Positions 1-9,556 are shown, numbered from the stretch's first letter. The stretch: 64,000 nucleotides of DNA from Novipirellula aureliae (GCF_007860185.1 NZ_SJPY01000001.1:62001-126000); one strand, 5' to 3'. Translations and numbers: made by a program. The notes: a model not told the origin generated them from the sequence alone.

Positions 1-333
1 GAACAGCCTCTGGATTTCTTGTTCATCGAAAACGTTGGCAACCTGGTTTGCCCATCCAGCTACGATTTGGGCGAGAGCCTACGTGTCGTTTTGTTCTCGG
101 TAACGGAGGGAGAGGACAAACCGAGAAAGTATCCAACTATTTTTAACACAGCCGATGCCACCGTGATCACAAAAATCGATCTTGCGGATGCGGTTGAGTT
201 CGACGAGGCCGCAGCCCGAGCGAGCGTTGAGCGTGTTCGTCCCGGAATGCCGATCCTTCAAGTATCAGCAAAGACGGATGAAGGCATGCTCGAGTGGATC
301 GACTGGCTAGCGGAGCAACATCAAAAAATATAG
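1..333 (+). CDS. hypB: Hydrogenase/urease nickel insertion GTPase HypB, C-terminal part
   Basis: The reading frame is open from the first base of the window, so the 5' end lies outside. The visible 110 codons match the C-terminal half of HypB, the SIMIBI-class GTPase that delivers nickel during [NiFe]-hydrogenase maturation. Seen here are the switch region with ENVGNLVCP, the VTEGEDKPRKYP segment that follows it in HypB, and a guanine-specificity motif in the form TKID. The P-loop and the N-terminal histidine or cysteine metal motif are outside the window. The gene ends seven bases before a convergent gene. No other hyp or hydrogenase gene is visible, so the partner could be a hydrogenase or another nickel enzyme. 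Confidence 0.93.
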   Translation, partial: EQPLDFLFIENVGNLVCPSSYDLGESLRVVLFSVTEGEDKPRKYPTIFNTADATVITKIDLADAVEFDEAAARASVERVRPGMPILQVSAKTDEGMLEWIDWLAEQHQKI

Positions 334-339
334 ACGCGT

Positions 340-1323
340 TCACTGTTCGGCTACGCGTGCCGACGGTTGCTGGGCAGCGTCCAAGGTAGCCAAACCCACA
401 CTACCGAGGTGGTCATTGACAGCGGCTATTTGCATCGTCGAAAGCTGAGGTGACACAAGATTCCAGTAGGTGGGATCATTGACCATCAACATTGCCAACG
501 ACCGAGGCGTATCTTCAACTTGTGGCCGTAGCATGCGAATGGTTTGTTGGACTCGCATCCGTTGTTCCGCATCGATATCAGACGACAACGATTCGTGAAG
601 TGCAGCGATGACCGGCGTCCCCCACAACAACAATTGCTGTTGCGCATGCCGCCGTGTCGCCTGCCGTTTCGCAGACAACATTGCCACACATTCATCGATT
701 GAAGAGCGATGCGGTAGAGTGCCCTTCATAGCGTGCGTCATACTCCAATGTCTCGTCTTGCTACTTAGGCTCGCTAACGATCGACCACCGAGGATGCGTT
801 CGATCAATCCTCCATAGTGTATATCGAAGATCTCAGGATTTTGATAACGAACATGTAGTAGCGTCGTTCCTTGATAGCGGTCCATCATGCCACCTCGCTC
901 GATCGTCCAGTAAACCAAGCCATATGGAGATTGTTCGAGTACACTTCGCTCTTCTGTTTTGCTTAAACTCGATTCCATTCGAACCGTTACCGCGTCAAGC
1001 ACGTCCAGCTTGAGCGTTTGACTTGGGCGTTTTGACACGTAATGGACTGACGGAAGTCCTCGCTCCGCAGAGACAACGATGCTCTCAAACGAGTGATCGG
1101 ACGCGATCGTTTCGGCACCGATGCGATGCCGTGGTGCATCGAGACGGAGACGTCCTTGGATCATTTGGAATCGTACCACACCCCCGTCTGAAAAAAGCTT
1201 ATCGACGTGGGGATCGCTTCGTGCCGTAGAAAGAGAATCAGCTTCGGGCGGTCCTTGAGCAAAAGACGCCACGCAGCGAATGGACAAATCGAGTACGACG
1301 GCAAGCATAACAGGCCACTTCAT
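340..1323 (-). CDS. Hypothetical exported protein with a HEAT-like segment
   Basis: This 327-residue protein begins with a hydrophobic segment (residues about 1-22) ending in ASFAQG, which reads as a signal peptide, so export is likely. An AGAGGA ribosome binding site lies seven bases before the ATG. Most of the chain has no family I recognise. Residues about 218-262 form two amphipathic helices with the look of a HEAT repeat (RRHAQQQLLLWGTPVIAAL and what follows). The gene is convergent with hypB and no operon partner is evident. Function unknown. Confidence 0.7.
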   Translation of the reverse strand: MKWPVMLAVVLDLSIRCVASFAQGPPEADSLSTARSDPHVDKLFSDGGVVRFQMIQGRLRLDAPRHRIGAETIASDHSFESIVVSAERGLPSVHYVSKRPSQTLKLDVLDAVTVRMESSLSKTEERSVLEQSPYGLVYWTIERGGMMDRYQGTTLLHVRYQNPEIFDIHYGGLIERILGGRSLASLSSKTRHWSMTHAMKGTLPHRSSIDECVAMLSAKRQATRRHAQQQLLLWGTPVIAALHESLSSDIDAEQRMRVQQTIRMLRPQVEDTPRSLAMLMVNDPTYWNLVSPQLSTMQIAAVNDHLGSVGLATLDAAQQPSARVAEQ

Positions 1324-1661
1324 CTTTTTTTCCTCTTACGAGAAAGCGATTGACGAGAGTGGACACGCGGGCCGAACCATGGTCGGGCGCGGCCCGACAA
1401 GTCCATACCTCCAAGTATCGACAAATTGTCGCACCTAGATAAAGGGCAATTTGCCGAGGGAATCGCTAAGGTGGCCTATTCGCCATTAGAACGCCCGTTT
1501 TCGTCGCCAGGAAATCCCTCGTTGGATTGGGACGACCAACGGAACTCGGGCATCCGAGGGCGAACGCGATCCGAGGGCCAACGCGATCCAAACACCAACC
1601 CGGTTTCTTATCGGGCCCGCGCCACAACAAAAGCAACTTGACGGAGACTACCTCCGCCGTC
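1324..1661. other. Intergenic region, no gene seen
   Basis: These 338 bases hold no convincing reading frame. The short GATCCGAGGGC-type repeat near 1555-1590 is the only structure noticed. The segment next to 1323 would carry the promoter of the exported protein on the minus strand. Confidence 0.6.
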
Positions 1662-2759
1662 CTACGTCCCGAACTTCAACTGGATTTTGGTTTTGGGCAA
1701 CTTCACTTGTAGCTCCCCAACCCCCTGCTTCGTGACTTGTGTTCTTGTGACAATCAAGTCTTGAAGATTCGTTAGCATCTGCAAGGATGGTAATCCTGCA
1801 TCGCTAATCGAGGTCGAGCCTAGATGTAAGAACGTCAATTGATGAAGCTTGCCCAGCGGTGGCAAACCAGCATCGCTGATCGATGTGTTGTCTAAGTTCA
1901 ACGACTCAAGTGCCACCAGTTGTCCGAGTGAATCGATGCCGACATCGGTGATAGGGACTCTCCACAGATTCAGTTTCTTAAGCTGCTTTAGTTTGGCCAA
2001 TGAAGTGGTCACTTCGTCGTTCAGACGAGTGCATTCGCTGAGATCGAGCTCTACAAGCTTGCCCAAACCCAATAGCGATTCGATCGCGTTCGAATTGATT
2101 GCGTTCTGTGCAAGACGTAGCTTCCGAAGTTGCCCCAGCTCTGCGATCGACTCGACCCCCAAATCGCTAATGCCCGTATTGGCCGCATATAGTTCTTCGA
2201 GTCGATCGAGCTTGACTATCTGAGCCATGCCTGAATCTCCCATTGGCAAAAAATCAATTGCCAAAACCTTTAGGTTCTCGAGTGCCGCAATCGTCGACAT
2301 TGATGTTTCGCTGACAGAGCTCTTTCCGTTTTTCCCCGACAACTTGAGCACCTTCAATTCACGAAGCGTACCAAGTTGTAGGATTCCGTCGTCACTAATC
2401 GGGCATTCGCGAAGATCCGCGTTCTCGAGCGTCTTGATTTCCCCAAGCGTAGCTAACCCAACATCGCCAACGCTTGTACCGGCCAGTATTACGGAGCGAA
2501 GTCGCGGCAACGACGACAACAACACCAAGTCATCCTCGCGCACATCGGTATCGCGAAAGTCGACTTCGATGACCGCGTTATTTCCATCATGCCGGAGCTT
2601 CGCTCCCAACGCTTCGATTTCGTTTGCTGCCAATGATGAATTCTTGTCTTGAGCGAAAGTCCTTGATTCGACCACGACCTTCTTTGGTGCGTCGACTTGC
2701 CCGCAACCGAGTAGGCCACAGAGGGCAGGGACAAGAAGTGCTTTCTGACAACGAATCAT
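1662..2759 (-). CDS. Leucine-rich-repeat lipoprotein
   Basis: The 365-residue product opens with a short charged and hydrophobic leader ending in LCGLLGCG, a lipobox with Cys19, so it is probably a membrane-anchored lipoprotein. From about residue 60 to the end it consists of regularly spaced 23-24-residue leucine-rich repeats of the bacterial type, for example LDNTSISDAGLPPLGKLHQL and the next copy HLGSTSISDAGLPSLQML, about ten in all. Such proteins are abundant in planctomycetes and are thought to mediate protein contacts at the cell envelope. No enzymatic domain is present. The gene stands alone between two minus-strand genes. Confidence 0.88.
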   Translation of the reverse strand: MIRCQKALLVPALCGLLGCGQVDAPKKVVVESRTFAQDKNSSLAANEIEALGAKLRHDGNNAVIEVDFRDTDVREDDLVLLSSLPRLRSVILAGTSVGDVGLATLGEIKTLENADLRECPISDDGILQLGTLRELKVLKLSGKNGKSSVSETSMSTIAALENLKVLAIDFLPMGDSGMAQIVKLDRLEELYAANTGISDLGVESIAELGQLRKLRLAQNAINSNAIESLLGLGKLVELDLSECTRLNDEVTTSLAKLKQLKKLNLWRVPITDVGIDSLGQLVALESLNLDNTSISDAGLPPLGKLHQLTFLHLGSTSISDAGLPSLQMLTNLQDLIVTRTQVTKQGVGELQVKLPKTKIQLKFGT

Positions 2760-2817
2760 GATCGGTTCTCAATGGTTGGTGCGGAAGAGCGTTTAGCGAC
2801 ACCTGTGGCGAAGCCCC

Positions 2818-3966
2818 CTATAAATCCTTCGCAATTTTCTTCAAAGCTTGAATCGAATGCTGCATCAAGGGCACATCCATTTCATGAACGTTGACGCTTT
2901 CCGCGATCCCGTTGAGCATTGTGACTGTCAAGCGACCGCCGAGATGTTGCCGGAATTCCTCCAGCCCCTCGATGATTCGGTCCATTGGTTCAAGTGCAGA
3001 ATGCCAAAGCGGTAGTTGTAACCGCCTCAAGCAATCGATCGCACGCATTGCATCTTGTAGCGGAAAGCCGAGTTTTTCGACGGAGTAGAGACAATCGATG
3101 GCGACACCGATGGCCACCGCCTCGCCATGTCGTATTTCATAGTTCGTCAATGCTTCTAATCGATGGGCTGACCAATGACCGAAATCGAGAGGCCTTGCTT
3201 CCAACATTTCAAAAGGATCGCCACCGTTAGTGATATGCTGTAGGTGCAACTGACAAGAGCGAAAAATTGCCCGCGTTGAAACGCTGTCTTCTCGAGCGGC
3301 AATCGCATTTGCATTCGTGCAAAGCCAATCGAATTCATTGCGGTCTTTTAGAAGAGCGACCTTGACCGCTTCACTAAACCCGCTGACGTAATCCCGATCG
3401 GATAAGGTATGAAGCAGCGTGGTGTCGTTGATCACCGCCCAGGGAACAGCAAACGTCCCGACCCAATTTTTCTTGCCAAAGTAGTTGATGGCGTTTTTAA
3501 CCCCAACCCCCGAATCCGCTTGCGCCAATGTTGTCGTTGGGATTCGGACCAACCGTATTCCTCGGTGGGCAATCGCAACGGCAAAGCCCACCGCGTCCAG
3601 CATCGCTCCTCCACCGATCGCGATCACATAACTGCGTCGGTCGAGGTTGCCTTCGTTGACAGTGCTAAGAATTTGCTGGACGACAGCCTGAGAATTCTTG
3701 ACCGCTTCGCCGCCTTCGATCAATACGATTGGACAGACCCTTTCAATTCGGTCGGTGCTAGCGAGTTGGCTGGAAATTCTTTCCACGCGGTCGCTCAATC
3801 GAGCCACAGCTTTCTCTGCAATCACGACAACCCGCACCGACGACGATTCCTCGGCATGGAGGACGCCGAGAAGCGCGTGAAAATCTTGGTTTGCCACATC
3901 AGAAGTCACTCGTAAACGGTGAACAAAAGGAACCGAAAACGGAATGTCGGTTGCTGCGTCGATCAT
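2818..3966 (-). CDS. 3-dehydroquinate synthase-like cyclase (EboD-like)
   Basis: The sugar phosphate cyclase fold of AroB is clear. There is an NAD-binding glycine segment (AIGGGAMLDAVGF), a substrate loop RIPTTTLAQADSGVGVKNAI, and the three metal ligands in GFSEAVKVALL, LDFGHWSAHRLE and RHGEAVAIGVAID. The C-terminal HLGGRLTVTML is what I associate with EboD rather than housekeeping AroB. EboD belongs to the ebo cluster, but no other ebo gene is in view, so this assignment is inference. The ATG at 3966 (382 residues) is preferred to an upstream GTG at 4011 because family similarity begins near MIDAATDIPFSV. The gene is divergent from the aldo/keto reductase and shares a 159-base intergenic region with it. 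Confidence 0.85.
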   Translation of the reverse strand: MIDAATDIPFSVPFVHRLRVTSDVANQDFHALLGVLHAEESSSVRVVVIAEKAVARLSDRVERISSQLASTDRIERVCPIVLIEGGEAVKNSQAVVQQILSTVNEGNLDRRSYVIAIGGGAMLDAVGFAVAIAHRGIRLVRIPTTTLAQADSGVGVKNAINYFGKKNWVGTFAVPWAVINDTTLLHTLSDRDYVSGFSEAVKVALLKDRNEFDWLCTNANAIAAREDSVSTRAIFRSCQLHLQHITNGGDPFEMLEARPLDFGHWSAHRLEALTNYEIRHGEAVAIGVAIDCLYSVEKLGFPLQDAMRAIDCLRRLQLPLWHSALEPMDRIIEGLEEFRQHLGGRLTVTMLNGIAESVNVHEMDVPLMQHSIQALKKIAKDL

Positions 3967-4125
3967 GGGGGCGATTATGGAAAGAGCTGATGGGCGGGAA
4001 AGCGATCTCACATTCTAACACGATTCCGATCCTTTTTCGTGTGGGCTTGAAATTCTCGTCAGAACGGAGAACGATATTGCGAATGTTACGGTTGAATACA
4101 GATTCTTTATAGTAAAGAAAGACGA

Positions 4126-5163
4126 ATGCAAAGTAGACGATTAGGCAGTAGTGGCGTGTATGTGTCAGATATCTGTATGGGCACGATGACATTTGGCAGC
4201 CAATGTGACAAGAAAACGAGCCATGCGATCTGTGACATGGCATTCAACTCGGGTATCGATTTTTTTGATGTGGCCGAAATTTATCCCGCTCCGCCCCAAA
4301 AAGAGACGATCGGTTTGACCGAAAAAATCTTTGGTGAATGGCTAAAAGGCAAACCTCGCGATTCGGTCGTCGTCGCAACCAAAGTAACTGGCCCCTCACA
4401 TGGCTGGTTCTGTTCGCCGGTACGACACGGTAAAGCGACTCTCGATCGCCACCAAATCATCCGAGCATGCGAGGATTCCCTGAGTCGGCTTGGTACCGAT
4501 GTGATCGATCTGTATCAGGTTCATTGGCCTGATCATGGGATGCCGTATGAAGAGTTGCTCGGCACGCTGACCGAACTTCGCGATACTGGGAAAGTGCGGG
4601 TGATCGGATGTAGCAACGAAACGAGTTGGGGTGTGATGAAAAGCTTGTGGGCTGCCGACACGCATGGACTCGATCGCTTCGAAACGGTGCAAAACAATTT
4701 TAGCTTGATCAATCGCCGCTGTGAAAGTGAATTGGCTCAGGTGCTAAGACGTGAAAACATGAGTTTGCTTCCCTATTCACCTCTTGGCGGCGGCGTGCTG
4801 ACTGGCAAGTACAATGACGGACCGCCACCCGGTGCTCGCTTTACCGCCTACTTGCTTGAAGGCGAGGCAAGGCAAAAGAGAATGGCGAAGCGGTTTGTCA
4901 ATGATCGCTCCGTCGAAACCGCACGCCGTTTGGGTGAAATCGCTAAGTCGATCGGAGTGAGTGTTACCAGCCTATCGGTCGCCTGGAGCCGCCAACACGA
5001 TTTTGTCGCCTCCACGATCATCGGTGCAACCAGTACCGAGCAGCTAGCCGAATCGCTAGCGGCTAAAGATCTCGTGCTCGACCCTGAGGTCCTCGAAAAA
5101 ATTGATCAACTCGATGCAGAGATCCCCACGCCGATGACCGAGGACGGTCTACGACGGTTGTAG
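4126..5163 (+). CDS. Aldo/keto reductase, Tas-like
   Basis: This 345-residue protein is a complete NADPH-dependent aldo/keto reductase of the Tas/YajO type. The catalytic tetrad is recognisable: Asp and Tyr in DFFDVAEIYPAP, Lys in VVVATKVTG and His in LYQVHWPD. The cofactor loop near the C-terminus is also present (TIIGATSTEQLAESL). It is a soluble cytoplasmic oxidoreductase. The physiological substrate cannot be read from the sequence. It is divergent from the dehydroquinate-synthase-like gene, so both may share regulatory sequence. Confidence 0.93.
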   Translation: MQSRRLGSSGVYVSDICMGTMTFGSQCDKKTSHAICDMAFNSGIDFFDVAEIYPAPPQKETIGLTEKIFGEWLKGKPRDSVVVATKVTGPSHGWFCSPVRHGKATLDRHQIIRACEDSLSRLGTDVIDLYQVHWPDHGMPYEELLGTLTELRDTGKVRVIGCSNETSWGVMKSLWAADTHGLDRFETVQNNFSLINRRCESELAQVLRRENMSLLPYSPLGGGVLTGKYNDGPPPGARFTAYLLEGEARQKRMAKRFVNDRSVETARRLGEIAKSIGVSVTSLSVAWSRQHDFVASTIIGATSTEQLAESLAAKDLVLDPEVLEKIDQLDAEIPTPMTEDGLRRL

Positions 5164-5250
5164 TGATTATGCGCGGCGGTTACGCAAAAGTCGTAAAAGA
5201 TTCGTTCGATTTTCAGGCATCCGTCTCAAACGCGAACTATTTTGGCGTTT

Positions 5251-5856
5251 ATGAACAACGCCTTCGCTGTCCTACTGACTCTCGCTGTCTCAACGATCGG
5301 TTACGCCTCCGATTGGTTGACTTGGCCGAGTACGTACACGCACGATTCGGCAACGATGCAGCGAGTTGCCCAGTATCAACCGATCGCCGCTCCGACGACC
5401 ACTCAAGTCGCCGATTTCCAAACCAGCGGCTACACCCACATGCGCAGTTCGCTTAATTACGGGCAATCGGCTGACAATTATCACCGAGTCGAATCGTGGG
5501 GCCCCCCCGTTCGCCCCTACGGTGAGTGGCGATTTCCGTATCGTCCGTACAGTACACCGTATGCCGCGTGGGGTGCTCCCTATGCCGGGCTGAATCTCGG
5601 TCCAAACTTTTATGGCGGACCACTGCAAAATGGTAGCGGGCAATACAACAGCCCCTCCAATCGCCAAACGCCGAACAGTGGCTGGCAACCAAGCAATGGA
5701 CAGCGACCTGACAACGATTGGCCCAGCGAACGACGCCGAAGCGACCAATCATCGCCTTTTGGTGCTGGATCGCTCAATCCGTATCCGTTCGGTCCCGGCA
5801 CCCCCGCCCCGCTGCCGCCCTACTACGACGGTCACTATCCCAACTATCGCGATTAG
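5251..5856 (+). CDS. Hypothetical exported Pro/Tyr/Gly-rich protein
   Basis: The ATG at 5251 gives a 201-residue protein with a clear signal peptide (NNAFAVLLTLAVSTIGYAS). The open frame extends back to a TTG at 5242, but the ATG fits better. The mature part is of low complexity, rich in Pro, Tyr, Gly, Asn and Ser. It has a central proline-tyrosine stretch (RPYGEWRFPYRPYSTPYAAW), a Gln/Asn/Ser-rich linker and a Pro-rich tail. No catalytic motif is visible. It probably resides in the periplasm or cell envelope. Proteins of this type are frequent and poorly conserved in Pirellulaceae. Confidence 0.7.
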   Translation: MNNAFAVLLTLAVSTIGYASDWLTWPSTYTHDSATMQRVAQYQPIAAPTTTQVADFQTSGYTHMRSSLNYGQSADNYHRVESWGPPVRPYGEWRFPYRPYSTPYAAWGAPYAGLNLGPNFYGGPLQNGSGQYNSPSNRQTPNSGWQPSNGQRPDNDWPSERRRSDQSSPFGAGSLNPYPFGPGTPAPLPPYYDGHYPNYRD

Positions 5857-5986
5857 AAGCAACGTCGTGAACGTGCGGCTTTCGCGTGCTCCCCCAAGCT
5901 TCGCTTGAGGGAGGTTGTAAGTTGTGAGCCATGTTGCACTTGAAAGCTGCACGACCGCTTCGCTCGGGAGAGGTGGTTATCGTCCA

Positions 5987-7474
5987 CTACGCCAAAGGTC
6001 GGGCGATCGTCTGGTCTCGCAAATAATCGTCGAACGTTTCAGGCGAATTTACCCCGCCACCTACGCCACTTAGGTTCACACCACCATAGGGTAAACCATA
6101 TGCGAAGACGTTGTGGGCATTGATCCAACTGTTGCCAGAAACAATTTGCTCGGCAATGGCATTCGCTCGATCTAAATCGCGGCCCCAAACGCTATTGGCC
6201 AATCCGTACGCGAGACTGTTGACCCGCTTGATTGCATCGGAGTCCTCTTTGAACTTTACCAAGTAAGCGGTCGGACCAAACACTTCCTCGCGGAAACAGA
6301 TGTTGTTGTCATCGCCGGCTAGCAGGTGTGGACTCACGAAATAGCCTTCCTCACCGCCCCCAACAACAGGGCGTTTGAGTTCGACAATCGCCGTCGCACC
6401 TTCGGACAAACCCTTTTTGTAGTAGTCTTCAACCCGATCGACTTGAGCCTTCGAAACCAGCGGGCCCATTTGGGTGCCCTCTTCTAAGCCATGGCCAATT
6501 GCCGTTTTGTTTAGTAGCTCTTGAATTTTCGCAACGAAGGGGTCATAGATTTTTTCGTGGATAAACCAGCGAGTGGCGGTACAGCAAACTTGTCCCGTGT
6601 TCAGCGTGATCGCGCCCGCCAATGCCTCGGCAACCTGATCGACATCAACATCGTCCAAGACGACGGCTGCACCCTTTCCGCCAAGTTCGAGTTTGCAAGG
6701 AATCAGCCGCTCGCCACAAATTCGCCCAATCATCTTTCCAACCGCCGAGGAGCCAGTGAAAGAGATCCGTCTGACGAGCGGATGTTCAACAAGCGGTTGA
6801 CCACACTCGGGCCCTGTGCCGGTGTAGATATTGATGACGCCATCGGGGATGCCGACCTCTTTGGCGAGGTAGCCGAGGTACAGGGTTGACAGCGGAGTAA
6901 CTTCCGAAGCTTTGATCACGACGGTATTGCCCGCAGCCAATGCGGGGCCGATGCCCCAACAACAAAGGGTAAAAGGGAAGTTCCATGGAAAAATAAAGCC
7001 GCAAACCCCGTAGGGAGCACGGTGGACGCGAGCGTCCATGCCTTCGACGTTCAAAGGACGATCGTAAACCGCATCGATACTCATATCGGCAAAGTAGCGA
7101 AGACAATCGGCGCCGAAGGGCACATCGAATCCTCGTGCGTTCACGATTGGTTTTCCAACGTCGAGTGCTTCGAGTTGTGCCAAAACCTCGCTCTGTTCGG
7201 CAATCTTGTCGGCCAACCGGTTCAACAGCTCTGCCCGCTCCTTCGGTTTCATCGCTGACCAACCAGCGAATGCCTCGTCCGCACTTTCGACGGCGTCCGC
7301 AACGTCGTTGGCGTTCGCGGTTGATACGACCGCAATCGTTTTCCCCGTCGCTGGATCCTTGACATCCATCGTTCCGCCAGACAACTCGCGCCATTGGCCG
7401 CCAATGAAAGCGGGAATGCTCGGTTGGTCCAGGAATGCTGCGACCGACGGGTGCTTTTCTATCGTATGGGTCAT
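5987..7474 (-). CDS. NAD(P)-dependent aldehyde dehydrogenase (betaine-aldehyde-dehydrogenase-like)
   Basis: The 495-residue protein has full ALDH superfamily length and motifs. These are the FIFPWNFPF segment of the Rossmann domain, the general-base Glu in LELGGKGAAVVLDD, the catalytic thiol in NTGQVCCTATR, and EEVFGPTAYLV near the C-terminus. It oxidises an aldehyde to the acid with NAD(P). The closest resemblance is to betaine/phenylacetaldehyde-type enzymes, but the substrate is not determinable from the sequence. It lies 35 bases downstream of rnpA on the same strand, and a shared transcript is possible. Confidence 0.93.
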   Translation of the reverse strand: MTHTIEKHPSVAAFLDQPSIPAFIGGQWRELSGGTMDVKDPATGKTIAVVSTANANDVADAVESADEAFAGWSAMKPKERAELLNRLADKIAEQSEVLAQLEALDVGKPIVNARGFDVPFGADCLRYFADMSIDAVYDRPLNVEGMDARVHRAPYGVCGFIFPWNFPFTLCCWGIGPALAAGNTVVIKASEVTPLSTLYLGYLAKEVGIPDGVINIYTGTGPECGQPLVEHPLVRRISFTGSSAVGKMIGRICGERLIPCKLELGGKGAAVVLDDVDVDQVAEALAGAITLNTGQVCCTATRWFIHEKIYDPFVAKIQELLNKTAIGHGLEEGTQMGPLVSKAQVDRVEDYYKKGLSEGATAIVELKRPVVGGGEEGYFVSPHLLAGDDNNICFREEVFGPTAYLVKFKEDSDAIKRVNSLAYGLANSVWGRDLDRANAIAEQIVSGNSWINAHNVFAYGLPYGGVNLSGVGGGVNSPETFDDYLRDQTIARPLA

Positions 7475-7509
7475 GATTGATACTCATTGCCTGAGGAGTG
7501 AAGGAAGAG

Positions 7510-7902
7510 TTAGCAAGTTTTGGTTGACAAACGCTTTGCAACTTTTTTTGCCAAGTAGGGAATCGATCTTCGAATCGCTCTCCAAGAAGGCTTCGCGCCC
7601 TTTTTGGGACGAACCACGATGTCGATGCCGCCTGGGATTTCATCGATTTGCGTTCGAAACGATTCACGAATCCATCGTTTCCAACGGTTGCGAACGACCG
7701 CGTTGCCGACCTTCTTGGGGATCGTGATACCGATTCGGGCTGTTGCGTCATCCGCTCGATCACCGTCATGGATCATACTCACTTTTCGCTCAACTGCGAA
7801 CATGACCAAAATGCCATCCGCTGCGCAGGCCCCCTTTCGCAGCACGAACGTAAACCGCATCGGGCTGCGGATACGACGAGATTTTGAAAAAGAATATTTC
7901 AA
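7510..7902 (-). CDS. rnpA: Ribonuclease P protein component
   Basis: The 130-residue basic protein carries the RnpA signature RNRWKRWIRESFR, preceded by RIGITIPKKVGNAVV, and an N-terminal SKSRRIRSPMRFTFVLRKG that fits the usual start of the family. It assists the catalytic RNA in removing the 5' leader of tRNA precursors. In most bacteria rnpA sits beside rpmH (L34), but no rpmH is seen here. Upstream instead lies an array of palindromic repeats, which separates it from a dnaJ-like gene on the same strand. Confidence 0.93.
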   Translation of the reverse strand: MKYSFSKSRRIRSPMRFTFVLRKGACAADGILVMFAVERKVSMIHDGDRADDATARIGITIPKKVGNAVVRNRWKRWIRESFRTQIDEIPGGIDIVVRPKKGAKPSWRAIRRSIPYLAKKVAKRLSTKTC

Positions 7903-7926
7903 ACCAGCATCCCATGTAAGTCCGTC

Positions 7927-8212
7927 TCAGTAGCTCCCCTCAGTAGCTCCGTCTCTCCGAGACGGAGAATTCAGCAGTAGCTTCGTCTCTCCGAGACGGA
8001 GAATCCGGTAGTAGCTCCGTCTCTCCGAGACGGAGAATTCAGTAGTAGCTCCGTCTCTCCGAGACGGAGAATCCAGCAGTAGCTTCGTCTCTCCGAGACG
8101 GAGAATTCAGCCGTAGCTTCGTCTCTCCGAGACGGAGAACAAAAATCACGAGTCTCGGAGAGACTCGGCTACTAACCAACACGACGAGTCTCGGAGAGAC
8201 TCGGCTACTGGC
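7927..8212. repeat. Array of palindromic GTCTCTCCGAGAC units
   Basis: About six direct copies of a 34-36-base unit (consensus AGTAGCTCCGTCTCTCCGAG and ACGGAGAATTC) are followed by two copies in inverted orientation (GAGTCTCGGAGAGACTCGG). Each unit contains the palindrome CCGTCTC-TCC-GAGACGG and can form a hairpin. The array fills the gap between rnpA and the dnaJ-like gene, both on the minus strand. There are no unique spacers and no cas genes, so it is not CRISPR. A related array lies at 18,219-18,498. Confidence 0.9.
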
Positions 8213-8214
8213 AT

Positions 8215-9201
8215 TTAGAACGTGATATCATCCCGCGGTGACATCGGATTATGCTCGGCAAACTGCTGGATCCATTCCTTTGATTGTTGATCGAGCGATT
8301 CAGGCATTCGTATTTGAATCTCGACGATCAAATCGCCAGCGTTGCCATCCCGATCGCGAACACCTTGTCCCTTCAACCGCAAACGCCGCCCGCTACTCGT
8401 CGACGGCGGCACCGTTAAGGTTACGGTGCCGGTCGGCGTTGGGACGTCCACTTTGGCACCGAGGGCGGCCTCGGCCAGCGTTACGGGAAGTTTCAACTCC
8501 AAATTCTTACCGATTCTTTTGAAGTAGGGGTGATCCGAAACGGTAATCAGCAGGATCAAATCGCCATTGGGTCCACCATTATGCGACGGATGTCCTTTTT
8601 CGCGCAATCGGATTTTCGAACCTGTCTCGACGCCTGGCGGTATGGTGACCGATAGTTTTTCGTTCTTGCCACCTCGATTGAGGTAGAATTCAGTCGTCCC
8701 ACCGAGCACGGCCGTCGTGAGGGGCAATTCGAGTTCATGCCTCACGTTCGAACCACGTTGGGGAGCTTGAGGTTGCCGCCTTCTGCCCCGTCCGCCTCGT
8801 TGCGGTGCGGCTCCGGCCCCCATTAGCTGCTCGAAAAAGTCAGAAAAACCGTGTTCGAATTGAACACCGCCACCGCCTCGGCCGCCACGTCCGCCGAAAA
8901 TCTGTTCCAAGTCGAGACCTTCAAATCCGGCTCCTCCTGCGGCCCCGCCAGCTCCTGGATGAAAACCACTGCTGCGGATTTTTTCGAAATCAGCTCCGTA
9001 GCGATCGTAGGCAGCCCGCTTGTCTTCGTCGCTCAAGACGTCATAGGCTTCCTGTACCCGTTTAAACTTCTCGTGCGCCGTCTTGTCGTCTGGATTCTTG
9101 TCCGGATGGAACTTTAACGCCAACCGACGGTGGGCCTTCTTAATTTCGTCTTTGGAAGCGTCGCGGGCGACGCCCAGAGTTTGATAGAGATCTTCGCTCA
9201 C
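8215..9201 (-). CDS. DnaJ-family co-chaperone, CbpA-like
   Basis: The product has an N-terminal J domain ([19 protein letters not shown], with the HPD motif in [11 protein letters not shown]), a Gly-Phe-rich linker ([22 protein letters not shown]), and two C-terminal substrate-binding beta domains ([38 protein letters not shown]). The CXXCXGXG zinc finger of DnaJ itself is absent, so this is a CbpA-type cochaperone of DnaK. A GTG start at 9201 (SEDLYQTLG follows) places the J domain at the usual position. The open frame extends to 9246 with an unlikely leader. The preceding gap has a strong hairpin at 9257-9287. Confidence 0.92.
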   Translation of the reverse strand: MSEDLYQTLGVARDASKDEIKKAHRRLALKFHPDKNPDDKTAHEKFKRVQEAYDVLSDEDKRAAYDRYGADFEKIRSSGFHPGAGGAAGGAGFEGLDLEQIFGGRGGRGGGGVQFEHGFSDFFEQLMGAGAAPQRGGRGRRRQPQAPQRGSNVRHELELPLTTAVLGGTTEFYLNRGGKNEKLSVTIPPGVETGSKIRLREKGHPSHNGGPNGDLILLITVSDHPYFKRIGKNLELKLPVTLAEAALGAKVDVPTPTGTVTLTVPPSTSSGRRLRLKGQGVRDRDGNAGDLIVEIQIRMPESLDQQSKEWIQQFAEHNPMSPRDDITF

Positions 9202-9256
9202 TGCGATTAAATACCAGTCGAGGAAACAAAATGATAGTCGATCCAATAGCTTGGCA

Positions 9257-9287
9257 TGTTTTCCTGCTTTCGCCTAGCAGGAAAACA
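9257..9287. repeat. Perfect hairpin upstream of the dnaJ-like gene
   Basis: TGTTTTCCTGCT and AGCAGGAAAACA form a 12-bp perfect stem with a 7-base loop. It lies between divergent genes. The rest of 9202-9556 holds no gene. It contains a REP-like AGCCCCGGACTTGCGTCTGA block flanked by ACTAGCC/GGCTAGT and a small GTCGCTCCGCGAC hairpin. The role is unknown: it may be a terminator-like or RNA-stability element, or an operator. Confidence 0.6.
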
Positions 9288-9556
9288 CCCCTTCGGCTGC
9301 TTTCATAAACGGAAACGCGAGCATGGAAGCGAGTCAAGCTCTATTCCTCGCCTACGCGTTTTGAAGCGGCGCATCTTAGTGCCGAAGGCATGATATGCAC
9401 TAGCCCCGGACTTGCGTCTGAGGCTAGTACCTATCGTCGCTCCGCGACGACGGTCATCCGCAGCGATTCCGCCACCTGCCTTTTCCAAATCTCAAACCAC
9501 TTGCCTAGGCCGTATTCTCTGGCTTTTTTGACGCGATACAGTTAGAATCCGCCCCC

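Noticed and set aside
7927-8212. Possible CRISPR array
   Set aside because: The units are contiguous palindromes without unique spacers, some are inverted, and there are no cas genes.
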